Assembly (NCBI RefSeq): GCF_030690345.1
Contig: NZ_JAUYGV010000006.1
Location: forward strand, 372,001 to 436,000
Reading direction: 5' to 3'
DNA length: 64,000 nt
Origin: Rheinheimera sp.
Lineage (GTDB): Bacteria > Pseudomonadota > Gammaproteobacteria > Enterobacterales > Alteromonadaceae
The position numbers and the translations under genes were made by a program. Positions 34,468 through 43,742 of the stretch are shown here, piece after piece. The notes beneath the pieces were generated by a model, which ran no database searches, was not told the DNA's origin, and worked only from the letters and a program-made list of their open reading frames with translations. Each line of letters opens with the position of its first letter. The first letter of the stretch is position 1.

Positions 34468-35295
34468 TTATGGCTGTTTAATTCGGATTACATTGGCTTG
34501 GCTGCTGGTATCTTGATCCCAGAAATTCATTGCAGCGTAACGGTCAAATAAATCGGGAGGTAATATGGTTTGTCGGGATGCAACCGCAACCTGGCTGCGG
34601 ATCCGGTGTAGGCCAGATAAACCAAGATTTTGGTCAAATTCGGGAGTGTCAAAAGCAACATCGTCAAAACGGTGCTCGAACCAGGGCTCACCGATGAACT
34701 GATAAACTAACCTCAGCACTTTTTCCGGCGCCTCGGTTAGCAGCTGATAGTCAACCAGCAATACAGAGCTGGCGTATGGGCTGTAATATGCCTCTTTCAG
34801 TGCTGTCCAGGCAAAACCCACCATGCGATTAGACATTGCCAGCGTGTCTGTGCGGCTATATACCGTATTGCGCTCAGCCTCATCATTAAACAGTCGGCTG
34901 TTTTCAAAAGGGTCTGCACTATAAAGTCGTTCTAAACTGTCCATGATCCAAGCGACATTGCGCACGCAAGCAATGACTTTGCTTTGGGGAAATAACTTTT
35001 GCAGTAATGGTAAGCGCGCGCACCACAATCGGTTGGTGTCGAATATAACCTGCTTATCCTGCTGTTCGGTGTAATAGCTGGAAAACAGTCCTTGCAACAA
35101 TGATTGGCGTTGTGCTGTGGAAACCAAAGATGCGTGTTCACTGCCGGCACTGAATTGCTGCAGCATACTCGTCAGTAATGGCGCTACCGGGCTGGAAATG
35201 CTAGCGTAAAATGCTGGGTTCTGTCGCAAAATTGCTGACAGCAGGGTAGACCCTGAGCGCGGCAAACCGGAAATAAAATGAAACTGTTGCGGCAT
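34468..35295 (-). CDS. sulfotransferase family protein
   Basis: 275 residues, cytoplasmic. GLPRSGSTLLSAIL at residue 10 is the 5'-PSB loop that holds the PAPS phosphosulfate donor; CVRNVAWIMDSLERLYS near 109 resembles the 3'-phosphate-binding RxPxxxxxS region. It transfers sulfate from PAPS to an unknown acceptor. The next gene on the strand, the giant surface protein, begins 17 nt after its stop, so the two share an operon. No PAPS-synthesis genes are in the window. Confidence 0.85.
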   Translation of the reverse strand: MPQQFHFISGLPRSGSTLLSAILRQNPAFYASISSPVAPLLTSMLQQFSAGSEHASLVSTAQRQSLLQGLFSSYYTEQQDKQVIFDTNRLWCARLPLLQKLFPQSKVIACVRNVAWIMDSLERLYSADPFENSRLFNDEAERNTVYSRTDTLAMSNRMVGFAWTALKEAYYSPYASSVLLVDYQLLTEAPEKVLRLVYQFIGEPWFEHRFDDVAFDTPEFDQNLGLSGLHRIRSQVAVASRQTILPPDLFDRYAAMNFWDQDTSSQANVIRIKQP

Positions 35296-35383
35296 CAGAA
35301 AAGCGCATCATTGTAGTTATTTTAGGCAATTCTGGGCTAAGAAAGCATTAGCTGCAAGTAATATATTCAGTTTGCGTTAAGTT

Positions 35384-35413
35384 AAAAAGCGCTGGCTGGT
35401 GTGAGAGAGCGCT
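35384..35413 (-). terminator. intrinsic terminator after the DMT transporter
   Basis: On the minus strand AGCGCT, 14-nt loop, AGCGCT, then TTTTT; 8 nt beyond the stop of the transporter gene. Confidence 0.65.
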
Positions 35414-35420
35414 GCGTTGC

Positions 35421-36344
35421 TTATTTAAGCAATATTAATGCTGTACCCGTTACTGTAAGCGCAGCCCCCAGCCAGGCGCCGGCAGCCGGGCTGCGTTTAT
35501 ACACCAACCATAACAGCGGCAATACCAGCACCGGGCTAACCGATGACAGTATCGCTACCATACCGGCATCGCCGTGTTTTAATGCCTGCAATATTAATGT
35601 CATGCCCAGTACCATCGACAGCGCGGCATTGGCCAGCACCAGCAGGAATACCTCCTTATTCAGCGGTAAATAAGCGCGGGCGATTTTAAACCCCAGCATA
35701 AAGATCAGTTGGTGCAGCACAAAAGCGGTGCTCATGCGTACGGCGCTGGCAGCAACAGCATCAATATTAGTTTCCATCAGCGGCTTTAGCATTAGCGTCG
35801 CTACTGCCTGACACAGCGCGGCCAGTAAACCCAAGACAACGCCGCTTTTCAACTGGCTTTGATTGGCTTCCCAGGCGTGCAGCTCGGTTTTGCGTTTACC
35901 GAAAAATATCGCTGTCATTACACCGCTGACTAATAAACTGCTGCCGATCAGCGTCCAGCCCCACTGGGTTTCGCCGAGGAAAATATACGCCAACACCACA
36001 GAAAACAGCGCATGAGTAGCAAACAGCACCCCGGCACGGCGCGGGCCGAGGCGGTTCATTGCGGCAAACAGTGCGGTGTCGCCGATAAAGATGCCGATAA
36101 CGCCGGACAGCACCAGCAAACCCAGACTATCAACAGCCAATGTTACCCAGCCGCCGCTAACAGCAGCTATCAGCCATAACATTAGCGCAGCACATAACAT
36201 GCGCCAGCGGGTAAAGGCAAAAGCGCCCAGATGGGTAGAGGCGGTGGCCGACATCAGGCTGCCGACGGCCCAACAGGCGGCGGCTAATAAGGCAAGGTAT
36301 TCGTATGACAAAGAGGCGGTTACCGGCAATGACGTTGGCGGCAT
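35421..36344 (-). CDS. EamA/DMT-superfamily transporter
   Basis: 307 residues with about ten hydrophobic helices in two EamA repeats (YLALLAAACWAVGSLMSATAS at the start and VVLGLLAALCQAVATLMLKPLME at the midpoint). The second repeat ends VLVLPLLWLVYKRSPAAGAWLGAALTVTGTALILL. Drug/metabolite-transporter members export amino acids, metabolites or drugs; specificity is not evident. Terminator follows directly; monocistronic. Confidence 0.88.
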   Translation of the reverse strand: MPPTSLPVTASLSYEYLALLAAACWAVGSLMSATASTHLGAFAFTRWRMLCAALMLWLIAAVSGGWVTLAVDSLGLLVLSGVIGIFIGDTALFAAMNRLGPRRAGVLFATHALFSVVLAYIFLGETQWGWTLIGSSLLVSGVMTAIFFGKRKTELHAWEANQSQLKSGVVLGLLAALCQAVATLMLKPLMETNIDAVAASAVRMSTAFVLHQLIFMLGFKIARAYLPLNKEVFLLVLANAALSMVLGMTLILQALKHGDAGMVAILSSVSPVLVLPLLWLVYKRSPAAGAWLGAALTVTGTALILLK

Positions 36345-36388
36345 TATACGTCAGCCGCCGACGGTAGAAGAGATTATTCCGCTATACC

Positions 36389-36886
36389 TTAGCGCTTTTT
36401 TGGTATCCAGGCCCAGGTCATGTTGGCGTTTACCGGCTCAATGCCGGCGCTGTCGGTAATGGTTACCGCTACCGTTACTTCGCCTTTGTCCTCGTTATGC
36501 ATGGCGGTGATTTGCTCGTCGGTTAGCGTGGCCACCGCAGTTAAGTCACCGGTTGAGCGCTTGATATAGTCAATTTGCATTTGTTTCAGCAGCGGCAGCT
36601 TGCTGTCAGGCAGGTGAATGCCAACTAAAAAGCCGGTGGCCGATTCGGCCAGTAAGCCGGTGGCGGCGGCGTGCACTGAACCGATATGATTTTGCGCCTT
36701 CTTGCGGTTTTTCAGCCGTAGCACTGAGCGTGCGCCTTTTAGCTCTAATACTTCTACCCCGGCGGTGCCGGCAAATTTAATCACCCGGCCAAATACCGTG
36801 CTTAGGGCAAAGGCCTGCAACGATTTTGGCAGTTGATAGCACTTAGTAACAATGCGCTGTAGTTTATTCGGTTTATGTTGGCTCAT
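36389..36886 (-). CDS. DUF4442 (hotdog-fold) protein
   Basis: 165 residues. The central HIGSVHAAATGLLAESATGFLVGIHLP and LLKQMQIDYIKRSTGDLTAVATL match DUF4442, a hotdog-fold family related to acyl-CoA thioesterases. The Asn/His positions of canonical PaaI-type active sites are partly conserved (NHIGSVHAA). Probable acyl-thioester-binding protein; activity unproven. Lies upstream of no obvious partner, in the same direction as the exonuclease gene 63 nt away. Confidence 0.8.
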   Translation of the reverse strand: MSQHKPNKLQRIVTKCYQLPKSLQAFALSTVFGRVIKFAGTAGVEVLELKGARSVLRLKNRKKAQNHIGSVHAAATGLLAESATGFLVGIHLPDSKLPLLKQMQIDYIKRSTGDLTAVATLTDEQITAMHNEDKGEVTVAVTITDSAGIEPVNANMTWAWIPKKR

Positions 36887-36949
36887 TGTGGTCTGACCTG
36901 TTGTGGCTTTTGCGCACTATGCCAACTGGCAGGCACAAATGCAAGTGGC

Positions 36950-37702
36950 CTAACACCACAGCTGGCTAACCGGCGTGTTTGGGCTAAAGCGTGCTGCCAA
37001 TTGGGCGCGAAATAACTCGGCACAGGCCAGCGCATCGGTGGCGGCATGGTGCGGCCGGTAGGGCGGTAAGCCATAGCGTAAGCGGCTGTCTGCCAGGCGG
37101 ATGGATAACTGCTGTTTACCACGCAGCTGCTGCCACAGGCTCAGCGCTTTGCGCCGGTGTAAGCGTGCTTCCAGCTCCATAGTATCAATCAGCGGAAAGT
37201 ACACACCTTGCCCTAACCTGGCTTTAACCGCGGCATGCAAAAACGGCCGTTCAATACCGCGGTAATGCACTATCACCACTTTGCCGGCCAGCTGTTGCAG
37301 TAGTTCGGGCAATACCGCGCTGAGATCCGGCGCCTGGGCAATATCTGAATGGGTAATACGGTGCAGCGTAACCGAGTCATCGCTAAGGGCAAAGCGCGGC
37401 TTTAGCAGCCATTGCCTGGCGCGGGAGGCATAAATTTGGCTTAAGTCCATTGGCAATAAACCAATGCTGACAATGCCGCTGCTGGCAGGGTCCAGCCCGG
37501 TGGTTTCAATATCCAGCGCCAGCAAAGGCACCTCGCGAATAGGCGTGTCGGCGGCCACCATGCCGGCCTGATAAAACTGTTGCAGCAGCGCATGTTGGCT
37601 GCTTTGGGCCTGCTGTTGATAGTATTGCCGCCAGTTGCTGATGGCCGGATCAGATTGCCGGCCGGCGGGGCGTTGTAGTTCGGAAGGGCCCAGATACAGC
37701 AT
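36950..37702 (-). CDS. DEDDh 3'-5' exonuclease (DnaQ/PolC-like)
   Basis: 250 residues. ExoI LALDIETTGLDP (Asp, Glu), ExoII region HYRGIERPFLHAAV, ExoIII HHAATDALACAELF (catalytic His and Asp), all of the DEDDh type. Often annotated as a DNA polymerase III epsilon-like exonuclease; the real proofreading dnaQ is usually elsewhere. The gene begins 2 nt after the stop of the cNMP/CBS/DUF294 gene, a conserved pairing in gammaproteobacteria near acetate or solute transporters. Confidence 0.9.
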   Translation of the reverse strand: MLYLGPSELQRPAGRQSDPAISNWRQYYQQQAQSSQHALLQQFYQAGMVAADTPIREVPLLALDIETTGLDPASSGIVSIGLLPMDLSQIYASRARQWLLKPRFALSDDSVTLHRITHSDIAQAPDLSAVLPELLQQLAGKVVIVHYRGIERPFLHAAVKARLGQGVYFPLIDTMELEARLHRRKALSLWQQLRGKQQLSIRLADSRLRYGLPPYRPHHAATDALACAELFRAQLAARFSPNTPVSQLWC

Positions 37703-37704
37703 AG

Positions 37705-39600
37705 TCAGGCGCGCAGATGAAATTTAAGGAATTTTTGTGCGTTGCTTAACACCGAAAAGGCTTCTTTTAAGTGCTTGCGTTCAAACTCGGATAAGCGCTC
37801 CGGCACCACGTTGTTGTCCGGCGTTTCACCGGCCTGCAAGGCCAGCGCCTGTTGGCGGATACGGGTCATGGCAATCACTTCATAAGCGTCACGCAAATCT
37901 TCACCGCGGCCGTTGGGCAGTACTTTAGCAGCGATAATATCGCGCAGGCGTCCAAACGAGTTAACTGCTGTGGAGCCAATGGCCAGTGCATGCACGCGGA
38001 TTAGATCCGCCATTGGTGCGGTGCCGCGGCGTTTAATATTCAGGCTGTTGTTTTGCCGGCCGTCGTTTTCCATCACAAAGTCTTTAAAAAAGCCCAGCGG
38101 CGGCGTGCGCTGCAGCGCGTTGCGTGTCATACAGGCGAGAAACTGTGGCCGGGCCCGGGCTTTTGCCGCGATCAACTGATTTAACTCATCGCCCCAGCGG
38201 GTTTCACCCCAGACCGCATCTAAATCGAAAAAGATATTGGCGTGCAGCAAACGTTCGGCATCGGGCTTTTCTATCCAGTCGGTAAAATATTGCTGCCATA
38301 CCCGTAGCGGCTGACGCCACTGTGGGTTAGTGGCCATAATATTGCCGCTGCAATAGCTGTAACCGCAAGCGGCCAGGCCATCACAGACAAAAGTCGCCAG
38401 TTGCTGAAAATAGCCATCGTGCTGTGCCGGATCAAAGCTATTGTCCAGCACCAGGGCGTTGTCCTGATCGGTAACAATCAGCTGCTCGTCGCGCGCCATT
38501 GACCCCAGCGCTAAAAAGCAGTAGGGCACCGGCGGCGGGCCAAGCTGCTGCTCGGCCAGCTCCAGCAACCGTTGTTTAAAACTGCGACCAATGGCGGCCA
38601 TGGCGCTGCCAATCATATGCGAGTTGGCGTCTTCATTTACCATCCGCACAAAGCAGGCTTTAACATCTTTGCCCAGGGCGCTAAGCTCGTCCAGCGAGTG
38701 CTGGCGGAAAATACTGCTGACGACAAACAGGCTGTTTTGTGACTCGTAACGGATAATATCCGACAGCGCCAGCACGCCCACCGGCCGCGCCTGCTGCAGC
38801 ACCGGCAGATGATGCACATTGTGGCGCAGCATCAGCATCATGGCTTCAAACAGATACTGGTGTTGGTCAATGGTCACCAAATTGGTGGACATAATGTCAC
38901 TGACACAGGTTTCTGACTTCAGCCCGGGCGCCACCAAACGTGAGCGGATATCACGGTCGGTAATAATGCCGGCCAGTGTACCTGGTTCAGCACCCGGTTC
39001 TGCAGCGGGTTCAGCAGCTTGCTCAGCGCCGTTATCGTGCAGGATCAGCAAGCAGGACACGCCATGTTCTGTCATGGTTTGCGCCGCTTGCCAGACACTG
39101 GCGCTGCTGGCCAGGCATACCGGCTCGCGTTGCAGCAGGGTGCTGATTTTTGCGCTGAGCAAATCGGCTTCGGCTTGTTTCGCTGCCTTGGTGGATTTAC
39201 GCCGCTCGGTATCGCCGACTTCTACGTAATCGGCGAAAAACTCATTGCTGTCAAACAGCTGCTGAAATACCTGGTCGGGAATAAAGTAAATTAACGTATC
39301 TTCCAGTGCGGTCGCCGGAAAGCGCACCTTGCCGCCGCGCAGCAGGCCTTGTTCAGCAAAAATACCGCCTTCGCTTAAACGGTTATATAAATCACCGTTG
39401 CGACGAAAGGTTTCTACCGCGCCGCTGCGGATCAAATGCAGCGCCTGCAGCGGCTCGTTATAGCGCAGTATCTCGCTGCCAGCCTGAAAGTAGCCAACAT
39501 TAATACTCTGCGCCAACAGCAGTTGCTGCTCCGGCGGCAATTCCTGAAACGGCGAATGCCGCTGCAGAAACTGCAATATTTCAATTTGCTCTATTTCCAT
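37705..39600 (-). CDS. cNMP-binding/CBS/DUF294 putative nucleotidyltransferase
   Basis: 631 residues. N-terminal cyclic-nucleotide-binding domain (about 10-125: GSEILRYNEPLQALHLIRSGAVE), two CBS domains (about 155-285: MTEHGVSCLLILHD, GIITDRDIRSRLV, HHLPVL), then DUF294 with the GlnD-like nucleotidyltransferase motif LGSMARDEQLIVTDQDNALVL (about 365), and a helical DUF294_C. An insertion rich in AEPGAEPG interrupts the first CBS unit. The domain set suggests nucleotidylylation of a target in response to cyclic nucleotides and adenylates. Operon with the exonuclease and probably downstream of the BCCT transporter. Confidence 0.9.
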   Translation of the reverse strand: MEIEQIEILQFLQRHSPFQELPPEQQLLLAQSINVGYFQAGSEILRYNEPLQALHLIRSGAVETFRRNGDLYNRLSEGGIFAEQGLLRGGKVRFPATALEDTLIYFIPDQVFQQLFDSNEFFADYVEVGDTERRKSTKAAKQAEADLLSAKISTLLQREPVCLASSASVWQAAQTMTEHGVSCLLILHDNGAEQAAEPAAEPGAEPGTLAGIITDRDIRSRLVAPGLKSETCVSDIMSTNLVTIDQHQYLFEAMMLMLRHNVHHLPVLQQARPVGVLALSDIIRYESQNSLFVVSSIFRQHSLDELSALGKDVKACFVRMVNEDANSHMIGSAMAAIGRSFKQRLLELAEQQLGPPPVPYCFLALGSMARDEQLIVTDQDNALVLDNSFDPAQHDGYFQQLATFVCDGLAACGYSYCSGNIMATNPQWRQPLRVWQQYFTDWIEKPDAERLLHANIFFDLDAVWGETRWGDELNQLIAAKARARPQFLACMTRNALQRTPPLGFFKDFVMENDGRQNNSLNIKRRGTAPMADLIRVHALAIGSTAVNSFGRLRDIIAAKVLPNGRGEDLRDAYEVIAMTRIRQQALALQAGETPDNNVVPERLSEFERKHLKEAFSVLSNAQKFLKFHLRA

Positions 39601-39636
39601 CGTGTCTGCTGTTCTACCTGCTTATATGCCACGGCG

Positions 39637-41265
39637 TCAGGCTCTGGGTTCAGACAACAGGCCTTTTACCACCGCCACACAGGCGGCCAGTAATACCAGT
39701 GTAAACGGAAAGCCGGTAGACACCGCCATCGCCTGCAAGGCCACCAGGCCACCGCCTAAAATCAATGCTATCGCCACCAGGCCTTCAAAGGTGCACCAGA
39801 ATACCCGCTGTGGCGTAGGGGCATTCACTTTACCGCCGGCCGCTATGGTATCAATAACCAGCGAGCCGGAGTCAGACGAGGTAACAAAAAACACCACTAC
39901 CAGAATAATGGCAATAAAGGAGCTGATTTGCGCCAGCGGCAATACGTCTAACATGGCAAACAGCTGCAGCGGCAGCTCGGCGCCGGCTGCCACTTCGTAA
40001 CCTTGTTGCACCACCTGGCTGATAGCGGTGCCGCCAAATACTGTCATCCATAATACACAGGCCAGTGACGGGATAAGTAATACCGAAATTAAAAACTCGC
40101 GTACGGTACGGCCGCGCGATACCCGGGCGATAAACATGCCGACAAAAGGCGACCAGCTGATCCACCAGGCCCAGTAAAAGGCGGTCCAGCCCTGCGAGAA
40201 ATTAACATCTTCGCGGCCAAGCGGGTTGGCCAGCGCCGGTAAATGTTGCAAATAAGCGCCCAGGTTGGCAACAAAGCCGCTGGCGATGGCTAATGTTGGC
40301 CCGACAATAATAACAAACAGCAGCAGTAATGCTGCCAGCAGCATATTAATTTCAGACAGGCGTTTTACCCCGGCTTCCAGCCCGGCCAATACCGATACCA
40401 GGGCGATGGCGGTAATGCCGATAACCAGCAGGATTTGTGTGGTGCTGCCCTGCGGCCAGTCAAACAGATAATGCAAACCGGCACCGGCTTGTGACGCGCC
40501 CAGCCCCAGCGACGTGGCTAAACCAAACAGGGTGGCAAATACGGCCAGAATATCAATAATGTGGCCCGGCCAACCCCAGATACGCTCGCCCAGTAGCGGG
40601 TAAAACACCGAGCGGATGGTGAGCGGCAAACCTTTATTAAAAGAAAACAGCGCTAAACCCAGCGCTAAAATGGCATATATGGCCCAGGGGTGCAGTGCCC
40701 AGTGATAAATAGTGGCCGCCATACCCAAGCGCTCTGCGGCTAAGGCATCACCGGCAGCACCGGCCAGCGGCGCCCAGTCGGTGCGCACACCGTCGGTTAC
40801 GCTAACGCCGCCGTAGGCGCTGCTAAAGTGCGATAGCGGTTCTGATACGCCGTAAAACATCAGGCCAATGCCCATACCGGCGGCAAACAGCATCGAGAAC
40901 CAACCGGCGTAGCCAAAATCCGGCGTGGCTTCGGTACCGCCCAGGCGTACCTTGCCCAGCGGCGACACTATTAAACCTAAACACAGCAACACAAAAATAT
41001 TGGCGGCGGAAATAAAAAACCAATCCAGATTGCTGGTAAGCCAGCCGCGCATGCTGCTGAATACCGGTTCGGCCTGTTGCTGAAAGCTGATGGTCAGTAC
41101 GACAAACAGCACCACTACGATGGCAGAAATTAAAAACACTCTGTTATGAATGTCGAGGCCAAAAGGGCCGACTTTTACCAGGATATTGTCCTGGCCTATC
41201 TGGTAATCGGTATCTATCGGGTTAACTTTGCCGTCCGGGATCATCGGATCTTTATAATCTGTCAT
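39637..41265 (-). CDS. BCCT-family betaine/choline/carnitine transporter
   Basis: 542 residues, about twelve membrane helices. Family signatures: GMGIGLMFYGVSEPL, HWALHPWAIYAI, and the substrate/gating helix FYWAWWISWSPFVGMFIARVSRGRTVREF. Imports quaternary ammonium solutes with Na+ or H+; the GMGIGLMF form (no Gly-Met-Gly-Ile-Gly cluster variant for BetT) does not settle the substrate. The ribosome site AAGGACAACAGC precedes the ATG. Lies 36 nt before the DUF294 gene and just after a porin gene on the same strand, possibly an uptake set. Confidence 0.92.
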   Translation of the reverse strand: MTDYKDPMIPDGKVNPIDTDYQIGQDNILVKVGPFGLDIHNRVFLISAIVVVLFVVLTISFQQQAEPVFSSMRGWLTSNLDWFFISAANIFVLLCLGLIVSPLGKVRLGGTEATPDFGYAGWFSMLFAAGMGIGLMFYGVSEPLSHFSSAYGGVSVTDGVRTDWAPLAGAAGDALAAERLGMAATIYHWALHPWAIYAILALGLALFSFNKGLPLTIRSVFYPLLGERIWGWPGHIIDILAVFATLFGLATSLGLGASQAGAGLHYLFDWPQGSTTQILLVIGITAIALVSVLAGLEAGVKRLSEINMLLAALLLLFVIIVGPTLAIASGFVANLGAYLQHLPALANPLGREDVNFSQGWTAFYWAWWISWSPFVGMFIARVSRGRTVREFLISVLLIPSLACVLWMTVFGGTAISQVVQQGYEVAAGAELPLQLFAMLDVLPLAQISSFIAIILVVVFFVTSSDSGSLVIDTIAAGGKVNAPTPQRVFWCTFEGLVAIALILGGGLVALQAMAVSTGFPFTLVLLAACVAVVKGLLSEPRA

Positions 41266-41304
41266 GCTGTTGTCCTTGTTTTGTCTGCAAAGCCGCAGCC
41301 TTTG

Positions 41305-42591
41305 TTAAAAGTAGTAGCCGATATTAATGTTGAAGCGGCGCTCGGTTTCATTGCTGTCACCGGCCGCACTGCCACCAACGAAGGGCTGATTTCTGGCATG
41401 CACTAAATCAAAATAGGTAAACAGGCCGCCGGCAGCAACGGAAAAGCCGGTGACATTCATCATAGTATCGCGGCTGTTATCAGATTTGTCGTACACCAGG
41501 CCGTAGTTGTTATAAAACTGCAGCCCGGTAACCGGGCCCCATTCAATCGGCAGGCTGTAAGCCAGATTCACGGTGCTGGTTTTGGCTTTGGCGGCAATGC
41601 TGTCGTAAAAGGCATAGGCGCCGACCGCCATACGCTCAACATCGTCGATGTTGTAATGGTATTCGCCGTGTTGCAGTTGCAGGTTCCAGCGCTGGTAATG
41701 GCTGTTTAAATGCAACGCCCAGGCATTGTAACTGCCGGCGCGCGAGCTGCCGTCATGTAAGCCGCCAGCGAGGGCGGATACGCCCAGCTCAGTGGTAAAG
41801 TCGCTGCTGTGCTCTAACTGATAGGCAAAACGGCCGGAGAAAGTATTGTACTCGCCCAGTGGCTGCGCAGGATCGTCATAAATGCCGTCATCGCCCTGGC
41901 GGTAGCCGACGATGTCGTAGGAATAACGATCAGCACGGCTACTGACATAGCCCTCAACACCACCCAGTTCGTCGTTCTTAAAAAAGCCTAAGTCCAGCTG
42001 CCAGTTATCGGCCAGTTGGCGCTTAAACATAATGCCGAGGTCGTGATCATCTTCCAACCCCAGGTAATAGTTAGTGCTGAAAAAATAGTTATGCGAATTA
42101 TACGGCCAATTACCAAAAGGTACCTGAGTAATACCGGCCTGCACCTGCCAGTCTTCCGTTAGTTGGTAACCGACATAGGCATACTTAACCGCGGTCATAT
42201 AATCGAAAAAGCGGATCTCGGCGTTTAGCAGCACATCACCAATGCTGCCGTTTAAATTCAGCCGGAAGATATCAAAAGCAAAGTCGCCGCCGCGGTTTTT
42301 ATTGCCGTCGCTGTACGAGGTATGGCTGTAATTGGTACGGATAGCACCGCCGAGCTTTATGCCGTCTGTTTTCTCCGTACTGTCGTCAGTGGCTTCTACC
42401 TGCTGCTGTGCCAGCAATGCAGCGGCTTTTTCGCCGGCCGCTTCCTGTTCTGCCAGCCGTTGCTCCAGCGCAGCAATTTGCGCCTTCAGCGCCGCCAGTT
42501 GTTGTTTAATGTCGTCGGTTTCAGTGGCATGGGCAGAAAAATGGCATAGCCCAACGGCAGCGATCAGACTGATACTGCGAAGTGAGAACAT
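41305..42591 (-). CDS. outer-membrane porin with N-terminal coiled coil
   Basis: 428 residues. Sec signal (MFSLRSISLIAAVGLCHFSAHA), coiled coil (DDIKQQLAALKAQIAALEQRLAEQEA, about 25-65) that would trimerise in the periplasm, then a beta-barrel with alternating aromatic strands (IRTNYSHTSYS, LNAEIRFFDYMTAVKYAYVGY) ending in INIGYYF, the C-terminal aromatic signal for BAM insertion. Resembles phosphate-selective (OprO/P) or DcaP-type porins; specificity uncertain. TAAGGATTTACT precedes the ATG. Adjacent to the BCCT gene on the same strand. Confidence 0.85.
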   Translation of the reverse strand: MFSLRSISLIAAVGLCHFSAHATETDDIKQQLAALKAQIAALEQRLAEQEAAGEKAAALLAQQQVEATDDSTEKTDGIKLGGAIRTNYSHTSYSDGNKNRGGDFAFDIFRLNLNGSIGDVLLNAEIRFFDYMTAVKYAYVGYQLTEDWQVQAGITQVPFGNWPYNSHNYFFSTNYYLGLEDDHDLGIMFKRQLADNWQLDLGFFKNDELGGVEGYVSSRADRYSYDIVGYRQGDDGIYDDPAQPLGEYNTFSGRFAYQLEHSSDFTTELGVSALAGGLHDGSSRAGSYNAWALHLNSHYQRWNLQLQHGEYHYNIDDVERMAVGAYAFYDSIAAKAKTSTVNLAYSLPIEWGPVTGLQFYNNYGLVYDKSDNSRDTMMNVTGFSVAAGGLFTYFDLVHARNQPFVGGSAAGDSNETERRFNINIGYYF

Positions 42592-42672
42592 AGTAAATCC
42601 TTATTTTGTATCAGATTTAAAGCAGAAGGGCTTTAAAGGATAGCGCAATCTGGCGCTAAGGCCAAATTAAGC

Positions 42673-42691
42673 GGCCAACAGAACGTTGGCC
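42673..42691 (-). terminator. hairpin after cysM
   Basis: GGCCAAC-AGAAC-GTTGGCC, a perfect 7-bp stem 25 nt past the cysM stop. On the minus strand it is followed by CGCTTAATTT, a weak U-tract. Confidence 0.45.
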
Positions 42692-42715
42692 GGGGCAGGA
42701 CAAAAACGCTACAGG

Positions 42716-43600
42716 CTAAAAAATACCGGAGGATAAATAGCGGTCACCGCGGTCGCAAATAATCGCCACGATCACGGCATTATCATATTGCTCAGCCAGT
42801 TGGATTGCCGCATGTACGGCGCCGCCGGAGCTGACACCGGCAAAGATACCTTCTTCGCGCGCTAAGCGGCGCATGGCGTTTAATGCATCCTGCTGGCTGA
42901 TATCAATGATCTGATCGACGCGGCTTCTATCAAAAAAGCCCGGCAGATAAGCCTCGGGCCAGCGGCGGATACCGGGAATGCTGGCGCCTTCGGCCGGTTG
43001 CAGGCCAATAATTTGGATCGCCGGGTTTTGCTCTTTCAGGTAACGCGACACCCCCATAATAGTGCCGGTGGTGCCCATACTGGATACGAAGTGGGTAACT
43101 TGTTGCCGGCTTTGCTGCCAAATTTCCGGCCCGGTACTGGCATAATGTGCCGCCGGGTTATCCGGGTTGTTAAACTGGTCCAGCACTATGCCTTTGCCTT
43201 GCGCCTGCATCTGCAGGGCTAAATCACGCGCGCCTTCCATGCCTTGCTCTTTGGTTACCAGTATCAGCTCGGCGCCATAAGCGCGCATGCTGCTTTTACG
43301 CTCTTCGGTAGCGTTATCCGGCATAATCAGGGTCATGGCATAGCCTTTAATCGCAGCTGCCATTGCCAAGGCAATACCGGTGTTGCCGCTGGTGGCTTCA
43401 ATAATGCGGTCACCGGGTTTAATCGTGCCGCGCTGTTCAGCCTGCACTATCATATTCAGCGCCGGCCGGTCTTTTACCGAACCGGCCGGGTTATCACCTT
43501 CCAGCTTGAGCAATACGGTGCTCTGGGTATGCGCCGCCATGCGCTGTAGCTTTACCAGCCGGGTGTTGCCAACAGAATGTTCAATAGTCGGGAAAGTCAT
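42716..43600 (-). CDS. cysM: cysteine synthase B / O-acetylserine sulfhydrylase
   Basis: 294 residues from the ATG giving MTFPTIEHSVGNTRLVKLQR, the usual CysM start; an ATG four codons upstream is possible. PLP lysine in GDNPAGSVKDRPALNMI (about residue 41), phosphate-binding EATSGNTGIALA, and VSSMGTTGTIMGVSRYL. CysM forms cysteine (or S-sulfocysteine from thiosulfate) from O-acetylserine. It has the shorter CysM length and GDNPAGSVKDRPA rather than the CysK consensus. It lies at the left edge of the accessory island. Confidence 0.93.
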   Translation of the reverse strand: MTFPTIEHSVGNTRLVKLQRMAAHTQSTVLLKLEGDNPAGSVKDRPALNMIVQAEQRGTIKPGDRIIEATSGNTGIALAMAAAIKGYAMTLIMPDNATEERKSSMRAYGAELILVTKEQGMEGARDLALQMQAQGKGIVLDQFNNPDNPAAHYASTGPEIWQQSRQQVTHFVSSMGTTGTIMGVSRYLKEQNPAIQIIGLQPAEGASIPGIRRWPEAYLPGFFDRSRVDQIIDISQQDALNAMRRLAREEGIFAGVSSGGAVHAAIQLAEQYDNAVIVAIICDRGDRYLSSGIF

Positions 43601-43742
43601 AGCCAGCACCATGCATTAAGAAGCGAAAACTGCTGCCAGTGTAGCGCAAAGCCACTTAGCTGTTAATGCTTAAGCGCTGGGTTGACAGTCTGGACCTATG
43701 TAATAAAGTAAAGCGTCCAGCTACTGGAATGAGAGGTGAATT

